A stretch of DNA of 64,000 nt, taken from the NCBI GenBank assembly GCA_031411655.1, contig JANOBM010000027.1, positions 56,736 to 120,735 of the forward strand, given 5' to 3'. Positions within the stretch are counted from its first letter, which is position 1. The number at the start of each line of letters is the position of its first letter. The notes beneath the pieces were generated by a model. It was not told where the DNA came from, made no database searches, and saw only the letters and a list, made by a program, of their open reading frames with translations. The translations under genes and the position numbers were made by a program. Below are positions 43,559-52,394 of this stretch, in pieces. Source of the stretch: UBA6163 sp031411655 (lineage in GTDB: Bacteria; Planctomycetota; Planctomycetia; Pirellulales; Pirellulaceae).

Positions 43559-44293
43559 ATGACCATGGGCTCGAGCACGATCGGGAATAAAAGGAAGAAA
43601 TCACGTCCTCGCCCCGAAAATAGACTGATGCCTGGCTCGCGGCCAGCGCCAGCACTGAAGTCGCCGCCTCCACCTCACGCAAGTCTGATTTATCGCAACC
43701 TCACGCCTGTCTACGAAATGCTGTGGCCGATGGTCGCCAGCCGAAACATTCGGGCAACCATAGCCGACCTAAAAATTGCTGCTGGCGAAAAGGTACTTGA
43801 GGTTGGCGTGGGTACGGGCCTATCTCTAACGTCCTATCCGACGCACGCTGATGTAACCGGCGTTGACTTGTCGGAAGATATGCTTGCGAAGGCGAATGAG
43901 CGAATTGAGCAGCTTGGATGGTCACACATCAAAGTCCTTCCAATGGACGCGGAGGAGCTACATTTCCCGGATGCTTCGTTTGATTTAGTCACCTCCTTTC
44001 ACGTCGTCAGCGTTGTTTCCAATCCGAAGCGCATGATGCGAGAGATTACCCGCGTGTGTCGCCCGGGAGGTCGAGTTTTGATCGTCAACCATTTTCGTAG
44101 CCCCAATCCTTGGATCGCTAAAATGGTCGACTCTGCTGGAGCAGTGACTCGTCATCTAGGATGGCGGACCGATTTGAAATTCGATGAGGTTGTCGCAGAA
44201 CTCCCGCTTCGGATGGACCAGCTTTATAAGCCGTCACCGCTTTCTTTTTTCACGGTGATGTCCGCTACTCGCCTTGATTGCCCTTTACCGTAA
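43559..44293 (+). CDS. SAM-dependent methyltransferase, PmtA-like phospholipid N-methyltransferase
   Basis: A 244-residue class I methyltransferase. The SAM-binding motif I is VLEVGVGTGLSL near 77, followed by DVTGVDLSEDML, PMDAEELHFPDASFDLVTSF and the later RPGGRVLIVNHF. Its start (ASLIYRNLTPVYEMLW) and length agree with Rhodobacter-type PmtA, which methylates phosphatidylethanolamine towards phosphatidylcholine. The position behind psd and pssA supports that, though UbiE/COQ5-like quinone methylation cannot be excluded. AAGGA stands five bases before the ATG at 43559. The first 38 residues are basic and Pro-rich. Confidence 0.8.
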   Translation: MTMGSSTIGNKRKKSRPRPENRLMPGSRPAPALKSPPPPHASLIYRNLTPVYEMLWPMVASRNIRATIADLKIAAGEKVLEVGVGTGLSLTSYPTHADVTGVDLSEDMLAKANERIEQLGWSHIKVLPMDAEELHFPDASFDLVTSFHVVSVVSNPKRMMREITRVCRPGGRVLIVNHFRSPNPWIAKMVDSAGAVTRHLGWRTDLKFDEVVAELPLRMDQLYKPSPLSFFTVMSATRLDCPLP

Positions 44294-44296
44294 GGC

Positions 44297-45385
44297 ATGA
44301 ACATGGAACGTCAGAACGCTGGAACCTGGGGCAGTCGTTCCCTGATCTGGTTCTTTACGCTGCTCCTGACGTCACTTTTTTATTGGCTTCTTGGATTCGT
44401 CCTGACTGATATCGGCAGCATCCAAGGCCCTGACTACGCGGCAATCGAAAACGGGCGATTGGATGCTGAGACGGTAGAACGTTCGCGCGCGATTGAAAAA
44501 CAACTTGTCGATGCGCGAAGTCGAATCGAAGCGGAGAAATCACGCCAACAAACGCTTCGTGACAGCACGAACAATTCGCAAACCACGATGAATCAACTGC
44601 TCGAGCTACAACGCCTTAGCTTGCAGCAGGGAACCACTCCGAACGAAGCAGAACGAACAGCTTTAGTGGAAAGCGAGGAACTCTTTCTCGAGAACCAAAA
44701 GGAATATCAACGCCTCAATCAAGAGATCTCGCGGCTTGAAGAGGAAGTCCGTCAGCTCGATGCGCAGAGTCACGACGTGCAAGGCGTTCTTGAAGTGCAA
44801 CGCCGACCAATCCGAGAAGAATACAATCGGCAGCGAGAGCGACACAACCTGCTGATTGCAATGTGGAAGCTGGTCGTGCTCGTACCCCTGCTGTTGGTCG
44901 GGATCGCTTTTTATCTTAAGTATCGTTCGGGGCCATACTGGGCATTGATTTATGCCTTTGGAATCGCTGTCATTATCAAAGTTGGATTGGTGATGCATGA
45001 GTACTTCCCTGCACGTTACTTCAAGTATGTACTCATTTTAGCGCTGTTGATGACCACGCTGCGAATTTTGATTTACCTGTTACGCACCGTTGCCTATCCT
45101 AAACAAGAACTGCTACTTCGACAGTACCGTGAAGCTTACGAGTCTTTTCTCTGTCCGATTTGCAGCCACCCAATTCGCCGGGGGCCGCTTAAGTTCATGT
45201 CTTGGACGAAGCGAACGATTCGACGCATTTCGATTCCCGCGATCTCGACAGAGTTTCCTGACGAACCCTACACCTGCCCTGCATGCTCGACATCGCTGTA
45301 TTGCACCTGCTCACAATGTGGTGCGACTCGACACTCGTTACTCCCCTCATGCACCAAGTGCGGGTCGTTGATTTCTATCACTTAG
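44297..45385 (+). CDS. Membrane protein with coiled coil and C-terminal zinc ribbons
   Basis: A 362-residue protein of no named family. It has an N-terminal helix (LIWFFTLLLTSLFYWLLGFVL), a coiled coil at about 60-185 rich in Glu/Gln/Arg, three more helices (residues 195-270) and a C-terminal cysteine-rich part with the pairs CPICSHPI, CPACS, CTCSQCG and CTKCG, enough for two zinc ribbons. The coiled coil sits between the first two membrane helices, i.e. outside the cytoplasm if the zinc part is inside. The ATG is three bases behind the methyltransferase stop, which suggests a common operon with the phospholipid genes. Confidence 0.75.
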   Translation: MNMERQNAGTWGSRSLIWFFTLLLTSLFYWLLGFVLTDIGSIQGPDYAAIENGRLDAETVERSRAIEKQLVDARSRIEAEKSRQQTLRDSTNNSQTTMNQLLELQRLSLQQGTTPNEAERTALVESEELFLENQKEYQRLNQEISRLEEEVRQLDAQSHDVQGVLEVQRRPIREEYNRQRERHNLLIAMWKLVVLVPLLLVGIAFYLKYRSGPYWALIYAFGIAVIIKVGLVMHEYFPARYFKYVLILALLMTTLRILIYLLRTVAYPKQELLLRQYREAYESFLCPICSHPIRRGPLKFMSWTKRTIRRISIPAISTEFPDEPYTCPACSTSLYCTCSQCGATRHSLLPSCTKCGSLISIT

Positions 45386-45388
45386 TTC

Positions 45389-46501
45389 TCATCGATTTCG
45401 GCCTGAGGACTGCCGGTCAAAGCGATTCAACACACATTCATAAGCAAGCGTCATCGCTTCCCAACCGAAACGGTCGGTCACACTGCGGGCAGCCTGACCG
45501 AGTTTCTTTCGGAGCGATTCATTTCCCATGCAAAGCGTCAGAGCCCGTTCGATTGCTTGCTCATCATTGCCAACGAGTAGCCCATCCACTTCATGACGCA
45601 CAATCTCTCGCGGCCCACTTTCGCAATCGACGGATATACAAGCAAGACCCGCCGCCATCGCCTCCAATAATGCCGATGGGAAACCTTCGTACCGGCTTGG
45701 CAAAACAAAAAGATCTGCTTCGTTTAATACGGGCCATATCGGTTTTACCCAGCCATGCATTTCAACCCGATTACCAAGGTTGAGGGAGCGGACGAGCTCT
45801 TCCAGCGAAGTTCGTTGGGTACCTTCGCCGTAGAGTTTTAATTGCCATTGCGGGTACTGAGAAGCAACTTTTGAAAAGGCTCGAATCAGCCGGTCAAACC
45901 CCTTTTCGTGCTCGAGTCGTCCGACGCCTACCAGGACTCTTTGCTCCCCCTTCTCTGAAAGATTTGCCTCCATCTTCGGTGGGATCTCAACGGCCGAAGC
46001 AATGACGTGTGCGCCCGCTTTACACCAGGGCGAGATCACCTTTGCAGCGGTTTTTGTAAGCACCACGACTTCATCTGCAAAACGATAAAGTTTCGGTCGG
46101 AGACTCCTCCACGGCCACGGCAACAATTGCATGGCAGGGTCGCTACGTTCGCTCACCACCACCGGGACACCAAGTCCACGAGTTGCCAACAGCACAAGAA
46201 CGTTTGTTGCGTCGCAAAAACTGAGCACCACCGTGGCGTTCGAGCAGCGAACCGCCCGGCGCAGCATGCGGATGCGCCGGATGGTATTCAACGTCGAGCT
46301 CACCAGTCCACGACTTCGAGTCATCACCTTGAGGGGAATGCGGACGACACCAGCATCGACTTCATGAAGATCGTCACGTCCGTCGTCCAATGTGATCAAG
46401 GACACTTCATGGCCGCGCGCTTGGAGTCGACTCGCAAGCCCAGCCATGACACGTTCAGCACCGCCGCCATGGAGTGAATGGATGACGCAAGTGATTTTCA
46501 T
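45389..46501 (-). CDS. Family 4 glycosyltransferase
   Basis: A 370-residue GT-B glycosyltransferase. The start MKITCVIHSLHGGGAERVMAGLA is the GT4 acceptor-side signature; the donor half holds VGRLEHEKGFDRLIRAF, LYGEGTQRTSLEELV and the EGFPSALLEAMAAG segment with the catalytic Glu/Glu pair. It probably adds a sugar to a cell-surface glycan. It is convergent with the zinc-ribbon gene with only three bases between the stops. There is no ribosome binding site of note before the ATG. Confidence 0.92.
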   Translation of the reverse strand: MKITCVIHSLHGGGAERVMAGLASRLQARGHEVSLITLDDGRDDLHEVDAGVVRIPLKVMTRSRGLVSSTLNTIRRIRMLRRAVRCSNATVVLSFCDATNVLVLLATRGLGVPVVVSERSDPAMQLLPWPWRSLRPKLYRFADEVVVLTKTAAKVISPWCKAGAHVIASAVEIPPKMEANLSEKGEQRVLVGVGRLEHEKGFDRLIRAFSKVASQYPQWQLKLYGEGTQRTSLEELVRSLNLGNRVEMHGWVKPIWPVLNEADLFVLPSRYEGFPSALLEAMAAGLACISVDCESGPREIVRHEVDGLLVGNDEQAIERALTLCMGNESLRKKLGQAARSVTDRFGWEAMTLAYECVLNRFDRQSSGRNR

Positions 46502-46657
46502 ACGGCTGAGCGGGGCTTTCTTGTCGTTGGTTTTAGAGGGGTCGTAACGGTTCTATGATGCAACCGGGACCGCTGAATCCGAAAACAAGTTAGGTTTAAT
46601 CGATTGTGATCGTTGAATGACGGCATTGAAGAGATTAACGTGGAAAAGGTCAAAGAC

Positions 46658-46677
46658 GAGTTGCATTTTTGCAATTC
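46658..46677. repeat. Short hairpin upstream of a small secreted protein gene
   Basis: GAGTTGCA and TGCAATTC pair over eight positions (one G-T) around a four-base T loop. It lies about 110 bases before the secreted protein ATG at 46786, in a 284-base gap with no supported gene. Confidence 0.3.
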
Positions 46678-46785
46678 GTTAGGCGGTTGCCCAGTATCGA
46701 CGCCAACGCATTCTGGGAAAGCGCCGATGGGTCCATCACCGTTTCCTCCAAACCCCTTGTCCTCTAAACCGCTCGAGCATCCTCT

Positions 46786-47280
46786 ATGAAGTCCGCTTTT
46801 TATTCGCTTTGCCTCGCTAGCCTGGGCATGCTCCTGTCCAGTTCATCCGCAGGCGCTAACGGACCAGGCGGCTACGCGGGCCAAGGAGCCATGGGTTACC
46901 CTTTCGTGCCGTTCGGACTGTACCAGCCCTACGGAGCGCATTATGGCAATTCATTGCGAACACCGCCGTACTTTGCCTTGAACCCCCCGGTTTATTACGG
47001 TGCGCGTTACTCGCGTCCATATGGCCTGAGCCCGTTCGCCGCTCCACCGATGATGGACGCACCCGCTGACTACCGCGGCCGGCAAGCGACGACGTTCGTG
47101 CGTCCGCCCCTTAACAATCCCTACATCACCGAATCATGCGGCAACTGTGTGGGGGACCAAGCGAAACCGTCTGATCAGCCTAACCTAACCGCCTCTGCAA
47201 CGTCGGTCGGACTGGTTCAGTTAAATCCATTCGCAGGCAAAAACCAGGCGACAGTACCAAGTCGCATCGCGACACGCTAA
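46786..47280 (+). CDS. Small secreted Tyr/Pro/Gly-rich protein
   Basis: A 164-residue protein with a signal peptide (residues 1-24, ending SSAGA). The mature part is rich in Tyr, Pro, Gly and Asn: YPFVPFGLYQPYG, PPVYYGARYSRPYG and a CGNC pair near 122. Low-complexity composition suggests an unstructured surface or matrix protein; similar short proteins are frequent in planctomycetes. I do not know a function. It converges with the response regulator gene. Confidence 0.7.
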   Translation: MKSAFYSLCLASLGMLLSSSSAGANGPGGYAGQGAMGYPFVPFGLYQPYGAHYGNSLRTPPYFALNPPVYYGARYSRPYGLSPFAAPPMMDAPADYRGRQATTFVRPPLNNPYITESCGNCVGDQAKPSDQPNLTASATSVGLVQLNPFAGKNQATVPSRIATR

Positions 47281-47311
47281 ACCAGCGCGGCGCTCGCTGC
47301 CCCCAGCCACT

Positions 47312-48004
47312 TCATTTCGGCTCAGCAAATCGATAGCCGACACCTCGAACGGTTTCGATGAGATCGGCTTGCTGACCCATTTTCTTTCTCAACGATCGAA
47401 TATGAACGTCAATGGTACGTTCCAAAACCATCGTGTCTTCGCCGAGAGCCGCATCGACTAATTCGCTGCGGTCAAAGGCTCTTCCTGGCTGGCGGATCAA
47501 TGTATCAAGAAGTCGGAATTCACTCTTAGTGATCTGCAGTGACTTCCCTCCGACCTCCACGCGATAGCGCCGCCGATCGACAGTCACACCGCCTGCCGAA
47601 ATTGAATCGACGGCCTCAACCGTGGGCTCACGTCGCCGCAAAAGTGCCTTTAATCGCTGCAACAAAACCGCATAGCTTTCCACTGGTTTGACAACATAGT
47701 CATCCGCGCCCACTGCAAAACCGATGACTTGATCCGATTCTTCTCCTAACGCGCTGAGCATTAAAATAAGCGTCTCACGGGTTTCCGGGGCAGCGCGAAG
47801 TTGTTTGCAAACATCCACGCCATTAAGCACCGGTAGATCGACGTCCAAAAACACGACGTCCGGCAGCTTTAGCTTGGCCTGCACCAATGCATCACCACCG
47901 TCAGAAGCTCGGTAGACTTCGTACCCGGCCCGAGTCAGTTGGTACTCCAACGTCTCCGCAAGAGGACGGTAATCCTCCACAATCAGGACTTTGGTTTTCG
48001 CCAT
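47312..48004 (-). CDS. OmpR/PhoB-type response regulator
   Basis: A 230-residue transcription factor: receiver domain with Glu10, Asp11, phospho-acceptor Asp54 and Lys104 (the VVKPVE motif), then a winged-helix DNA-binding domain with ITKSEFRLLDTLIRQPGRAFDRSEL and RTIDVHIRSLRKKMG. The layout and the adjacent kinase fit the PhoB branch, but the genes it controls are unknown. The ATG at 48004 has GAG six bases upstream. It lies 190 bases behind the kinase stop, an unusually long gap in this otherwise tightly packed operon. Confidence 0.92.
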   Translation of the reverse strand: MAKTKVLIVEDYRPLAETLEYQLTRAGYEVYRASDGGDALVQAKLKLPDVVFLDVDLPVLNGVDVCKQLRAAPETRETLILMLSALGEESDQVIGFAVGADDYVVKPVESYAVLLQRLKALLRRREPTVEAVDSISAGGVTVDRRRYRVEVGGKSLQITKSEFRLLDTLIRQPGRAFDRSELVDAALGEDTMVLERTIDVHIRSLRKKMGQQADLIETVRGVGYRFAEPK

Positions 48005-48194
48005 AGGTATCTCATTATTCGCGGACAGACGCGGCAACACAAACCGCACTTCATCAGTTAGCTAACAATGTTCCCTCAAATCCCCGTCCATTGCATCCCC
48101 TGAGGCAACGAGAAGCAGGTTAAAGGTCAATGAAGAACTAGCGTAGACGCCCCACTGAAGCGGCAATCTACACACCACCCAAAGCAGGGAATGA

Positions 48195-49649
48195 CTACTC
48201 AACACGCAGCGAGGGCGTTCTTTGAGGCGGAGAATTTGGCAGAAAAATCTCAAAAGTGCTTCCCTTGCCTTGCTGGCTGCGTAGGCGGACCTCGCCGTCC
48301 TGTGCCTGAGTCAAGTTCTTAACGATTGACAAACCCAATCCGGTTCCTCCGCTGGCGTACTTCCTTGATTTGTCGACTCGATAGAAACGTTCAAAAATCC
48401 TTTTCTGCTCATTCTCCGCGATTCCGATCCCATTATCTTCTACCACAAGGACTCCGAAAGTTCCTTCTTTTCGACAGCTCGCCCTGACCGCCCCTCCTTC
48501 AGGCGTGTAGCGGATGGCATTACCAATGACGTTATTGGCGATGGTAAGCGTGGCCTCACGATCCGCAAAAACCGTTACCGGCGGCTGGATTTTGATGTGC
48601 GTAAGCTCGATCCGCCGAGCCGCTGCAACCGGGGTGTACGTAGCAATCGATTCTGCAATGATGGTTTCAAGATCAACAGTGGTGGGCCGCAAATGCTGGA
48701 TACCCGCTTGAGCGCGAGCAAGCGTCATCATGTCGGCGATGAGCAATTCAAGACGCTTGCATTGCTCTTGGATCTGACTCAAAAAATGCTTCGCAGCGTC
48801 GGGGTCGTCCTCGATTGCAAGTTCGATCGTCTCCGCATAGCCCTTGATTGCAGCCAAGGGAGTCTTTAGTTCGTGAGAGACGTTGGCGACAAATTCGCGA
48901 CGAACTTCCTCGCTCCGCTTTGCTTCCGACTCGTCATAGGCAGCGATTAAGACCGCCGATGCTTCTCCATACAAAAGGCTAGAGCATCTCACGCGGAGCA
49001 GCCGTCGCACCCCAGCGTCACTTCGAACTTCCACATGGACCTCACGAGGCGATTGGTCACCTCGTATTTTCTGAACCGCGTCGATGATTTCCGGCTGGCG
49101 GATCGATTGAACCAGTGGCTGACCGAGGCACGGCCGATCAATCAAAAAAAAGGTTTTTGCTGCGGCATTGATCAATGTGATACGGCCGGACGGATCTAGC
49201 ACGATGACCCCGCCGTCAAGATTGGCAAGCACCGTGGTTGCCTCAACCCATTCGTACTGCATTCGAATCATGGCGGCGCGAACGCGGTCGCTGATCATTG
49301 CCATCTGCGACAACGAGTCAGGCGTTAATGCCAAACCGCTTGCAATTTGACTTTCTCGATCAGCCGCAGACTTCGGAAGCCATGCATTCCATTTCTGGAA
49401 TTGATTTCTCAACGACTCAGCTTCGTCCTGCAATCGCTGTTGATGGACGAACGCCTTCCGAATCACGAACACAACGATGGTCGCAACCACCATCACCACC
49501 AAGGCAACAACCAGTCCAACGACCCCCGGCGACGCGTCCCAGTTCGAAAGGGTTCCCAACAACAGCCCCAGCGAGATGGCGAGCAATACTCCCCAACCCC
49601 AGACTTGTCGCTCCCAATGCTCAAGCGGAATGCTCTCGTTTTTTGTCAC
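48195..49649 (-). CDS. PhoR-like sensor histidine kinase
   Basis: A 484-residue membrane kinase. Two helices lie near 17-34 and 42-64, with only a few residues outside the membrane, so it does not sense through a large periplasmic domain. A PAS domain follows (about 145-240), then HisKA with His259 in VSHELKTPLAAIKG and an HATPase domain with N-box GNAIRYTPEG, G1 VEDNGIGIA and G2 GGTGLGLSIVKNL. This is the PhoR/ResE architecture. The GTG start overlaps the stop of the phosphatase gene by four bases (GTGA). Confidence 0.93.
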   Translation of the reverse strand: MTKNESIPLEHWERQVWGWGVLLAISLGLLLGTLSNWDASPGVVGLVVALVVMVVATIVVFVIRKAFVHQQRLQDEAESLRNQFQKWNAWLPKSAADRESQIASGLALTPDSLSQMAMISDRVRAAMIRMQYEWVEATTVLANLDGGVIVLDPSGRITLINAAAKTFFLIDRPCLGQPLVQSIRQPEIIDAVQKIRGDQSPREVHVEVRSDAGVRRLLRVRCSSLLYGEASAVLIAAYDESEAKRSEEVRREFVANVSHELKTPLAAIKGYAETIELAIEDDPDAAKHFLSQIQEQCKRLELLIADMMTLARAQAGIQHLRPTTVDLETIIAESIATYTPVAAARRIELTHIKIQPPVTVFADREATLTIANNVIGNAIRYTPEGGAVRASCRKEGTFGVLVVEDNGIGIAENEQKRIFERFYRVDKSRKYASGGTGLGLSIVKNLTQAQDGEVRLRSQQGKGSTFEIFLPNSPPQRTPSLRVE

Positions 49650-50443
49650 GCCGCCGGTCCGCTATCGGGCGAGATTTCCAACGTCGAGGTAGACACCCCA
49701 ATCGAATGTGAAGATGTGTTGCGACTGAAGCGACCGTTCGTATGCTTCCTTATTATCGGGAACCGTTTCGCGAGCCACCGGATAATGATAGCGCCCAATT
49801 CTCGCTTCAGGTGACCGTGCAGATTCACTTGGATCAACTCGTCATTGTCGAGGTCCATTGCTGTCAGCCAACCACCGCCAAAGCAATAGGTATCGAGACA
49901 AACCAAATGGCCATGATCGAGAACACGCCCGCTTGCCTGAGGTGTATGCCCCACGAAAACACGCTTGCCACTGCAATGCGGTGGTGGAACTTCAATAATA
50001 TGAATCCAATAACGATGCGCATCATCGATCCTATCGACGGCAACATCGGCCTCGTAACCAGCGTGAATAAAGAGCTCGCAGTCGGTCTCGTGATGAGTAC
50101 GAAGTGAACGAAAGAAATCGCGGTGGGATTCGGGAATGCGTTCCAAGGATCCACCGTAACTTGCCAAAGTCGCAGCCCCGCCACTGTTTAACCAGATAGA
50201 CGGGTCACAACCGCCAAACAAGACACCCATCAGCATCAGCTCATGATTGCCTCGTAGCGAAATGACCCGCGTCGACCGAGATATCTCCAAGATCAAATCG
50301 ATCACCCCCTTTGAATCGGGCCCTCGATCGATCAGGTCGCCAAGAAAAATGATTTGGTCATCATCCGTTGGTGAGATTCTTTCAACGATTGTCCGCAATG
50401 CCTTGCTGCAGCCATGCACATCGCCAATGACATACCTTCTCAT
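49646..50443 (-). CDS. PPP-family metallophosphatase (Ser/Thr phosphatase or Ap4A hydrolase-like)
   Basis: A 265-residue enzyme with the PPP motifs: GDVHG at 7-11, GDLIDRG near 35, GNHE near 64, then HAGYEADV and FVGHT. Such proteins dephosphorylate Ser/Thr residues (PrpA/PrpB-like) or diadenosine tetraphosphate. The position directly ahead of the PhoR-like kinase, with overlapping stop and start, suggests that it acts on the same signalling path. It is long for the family by a C-terminal tail of about 45 residues that is rich in Ser and Arg. Confidence 0.85.
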   Translation of the reverse strand: MRRYVIGDVHGCSKALRTIVERISPTDDDQIIFLGDLIDRGPDSKGVIDLILEISRSTRVISLRGNHELMLMGVLFGGCDPSIWLNSGGAATLASYGGSLERIPESHRDFFRSLRTHHETDCELFIHAGYEADVAVDRIDDAHRYWIHIIEVPPPHCSGKRVFVGHTPQASGRVLDHGHLVCLDTYCFGGGWLTAMDLDNDELIQVNLHGHLKRELGAIIIRWLAKRFPIIRKHTNGRFSRNTSSHSIGVSTSTLEISPDSGPAA

Positions 50444-50447
50444 GAAC

Positions 50448-51038
50448 TCAGTTCCGTCCTGGATCGATCACTGGCTTTTGGGAAATCACAGTCGCCACGA
50501 TGTCATTCCCCAATCGCTTCACCACCGTTTCCCATGGTGCATCATGCGGGTCAAACAAGATCGACTCGTCGCATGCACCAATCATCCAGCCACCAGCTTC
50601 AATTTCCTGATCAAGTTGACTAGGTCCCCAGCCGCTATATCTCGCGATGAATTTGGCCTTCACGTCCGGTCGATCAACGAGCATGCGTAAATGATCCTCG
50701 TCTGCCGTGATCCAAATATCAGTGGCACCTTTCGTCGATTGATTGCTGCCTGGCGAGTCGGAGAGGCCGACAAGGTCACCGTAGCCGGCCAGGCGGTGCA
50801 GGGCAACGAGCGGCCCATTGACCGGACCTCCCACATAGATCGGATCATTACGCTTTGGATCGCGTCCCAATAGTTGGGCAAATCCATCCACAACCGTCTG
50901 ACTGCTCGGTCGATTAATCACCACGCCAAAGGCACCCTCCGCGTCATGCCTAATCACATAGACGATAGAACGAAAAAAGTTCGCATCGCTCAGATAGGGC
51001 GACGCGATTAAAAACTGTCCGCTAATCCATCTTGTCAT
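50448..51038 (-). CDS. yqgE: YqgE/AlgH (UPF0301) family protein
   Basis: A 196-residue protein with the YqgE signature: GQFLIASPYLSDANFFRSIVYV at the start, then EGAFGVVINRPS and DPIYVGGPVNGPLVALHR, and a late YSGWGPSQLDQEIEAGGWM. The family has no proven reaction and has been linked to alginate regulation in Pseudomonas. The ATG at 51038 has GGAG nine bases ahead; a GTG at 51044 is too close to it. It is four bases ahead of the phosphatase and 30 behind fabH. Confidence 0.9.
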   Translation of the reverse strand: MTRWISGQFLIASPYLSDANFFRSIVYVIRHDAEGAFGVVINRPSSQTVVDGFAQLLGRDPKRNDPIYVGGPVNGPLVALHRLAGYGDLVGLSDSPGSNQSTKGATDIWITADEDHLRMLVDRPDVKAKFIARYSGWGPSQLDQEIEAGGWMIGACDESILFDPHDAPWETVVKRLGNDIVATVISQKPVIDPGRN

Positions 51039-51068
51039 CGGCACAAACTCCGATCGAAAGCCGAGCGT

Positions 51069-52079
51069 TTAGCGAGCGAGTGGGAAGTGGTCAGTCCACA
51101 AGCAACCGGCCCACGACAACCCCACCCCAAAACCGATCAACATATTAACTGCGTCTGTCCGAATTTCGCCACGTCCACGCATCCGATCGATCAATATGGG
51201 TAGGGTGCACGATACCGTATTTCCAACATTTTCCATATCGATTGGCACTTTTTGGAGATCCAATCCCATGGTCTCTGCCAATTCCTCCAACATTTTTCGA
51301 GTCGCTTGATGCAGAATGAATCGATCGACCGCAGATCGATCAAGCTGGTTGGCGATCAAGATTTCGTCTATTAATCTCGGAATGGCTTCCACCGTGAATC
51401 CGATCAGACTCGGACCGTCCATATACAGGCGGCTGTTCCAGCGTTTTCGGTGACGCGGACGAATCGCATCCGATGCTTTTCGAGCCCCACCCTCAGCGAC
51501 CAGCAACATGTCGGCGCCGGACCCATCGGTACCAAACTTGAATCCCCATAAGGATCGAACGGACGACGCAGTGACCAGCGTAGCGGCGGCTCCATCGCCA
51601 AAAATCGTTCGTAGCGACCGGTCATCGGGATCGATGTACTTGCTGTAGGTCTCGGCGGTGACAAGCAACACGTTTTTCGCCGCGCCACTTTGAATCAATC
51701 CGTCGGCGAGAGCTAATCCATAGACGAATCCGCTGCAACCGAGATTGAAATCCAGTGCCCCGCACCGTGTCGACAAACCTAAGCGATCTTGGATCAGACA
51801 ACTGGTCGTCGGCAGCGGGTAGTCAGGGGTTTGCGTACAAAACAGCAAAAAGTCGATATCTTGTCGGTCAATCGAATGTTCCCGAAACAGTTTTTCGACG
51901 GCCTGCACGGCCAAATCGCTTGCGGTTTCACCTTCGGCGGCCAAATGCCGCTGGTGAATGCCTGTTTTAGACTCGATAAGGTCGATATCCCAATCGGGAT
52001 GCAATTGCCGAAGGTCTTGGTTTGTTTCGACAAGGGCGGGCAGATGCACCGCGATCGGACCTATCGAAGCGTACGGCAC
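51069..52079 (-). CDS. fabH: Beta-ketoacyl-ACP synthase III
   Basis: A 336-residue thiolase-fold enzyme. The catalytic triad is seen: Cys115 in FNLGCSGF, His in RFILHQATR and Asn in ENVGNTVSCTLPIL. FabH starts fatty acid synthesis by condensing acetyl-CoA with malonyl-ACP. The GTG at 52079 is chosen because homology starts there (VPYASIGPIAVHLP); a TTG at 52205 would add 42 residues of unrelated sequence. Planctomycetes have several FabH-like paralogues, some in secondary lipid or ketone synthesis, so this may be a variant. It leads the operon that ends with the two-component genes. Confidence 0.88.
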   Translation of the reverse strand: MPYASIGPIAVHLPALVETNQDLRQLHPDWDIDLIESKTGIHQRHLAAEGETASDLAVQAVEKLFREHSIDRQDIDFLLFCTQTPDYPLPTTSCLIQDRLGLSTRCGALDFNLGCSGFVYGLALADGLIQSGAAKNVLLVTAETYSKYIDPDDRSLRTIFGDGAAATLVTASSVRSLWGFKFGTDGSGADMLLVAEGGARKASDAIRPRHRKRWNSRLYMDGPSLIGFTVEAIPRLIDEILIANQLDRSAVDRFILHQATRKMLEELAETMGLDLQKVPIDMENVGNTVSCTLPILIDRMRGRGEIRTDAVNMLIGFGVGLSWAGCLWTDHFPLAR

Positions 52080-52394
52080 GTCAAATTTCTGGGGTTGAAA
52101 ACGCGATCGATGAAAAACGGTAACGCCGACACGGAGGAGTGCCCAAAAGGTAACAGGGCGAGCTATCACAGGGCAAGCGTCGTACCAGAAAGCAAACAGT
52201 CCCAATTTTTCGAAATAGGCCCAGATAGTTCGTTTCGGTCAAGCGCCGCCGAATGGCGACAACTATTCTTTGTCCTGACCTTCTAAAGTGCGACAAAAGC
52301 CCTTGCAAACCCGAAGCGAATAACGATAATCTCTCGACTCACAGGGATCACTGGCAGTGTACCGATTGGTCGCTCGCTCGTTCCCCTGGGAAAT
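52080..52394. other. 315-base gap between fabH and tRNA-Gly
   Basis: It holds the divergent promoters for fabH (minus) and tRNA-Gly (plus). Upstream of fabH the frame stays open to 52205, but the encoded extension has no conserved look. A sigma-70-type promoter for the tRNA lies at 52303-52332. Confidence 0.5.
52303..52332 (+). promoter_or_regulatory. Probable sigma-70 promoter of tRNA-Gly
   Basis: TTGCAA (52303-52308) as -35 and TAATCT (52327-52332) as -10 are 18 bases apart. Transcription would start near 52340, leaving a leader of about 55 bases before the tRNA. Four of six bases match the consensus in each box. Confidence 0.5.
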
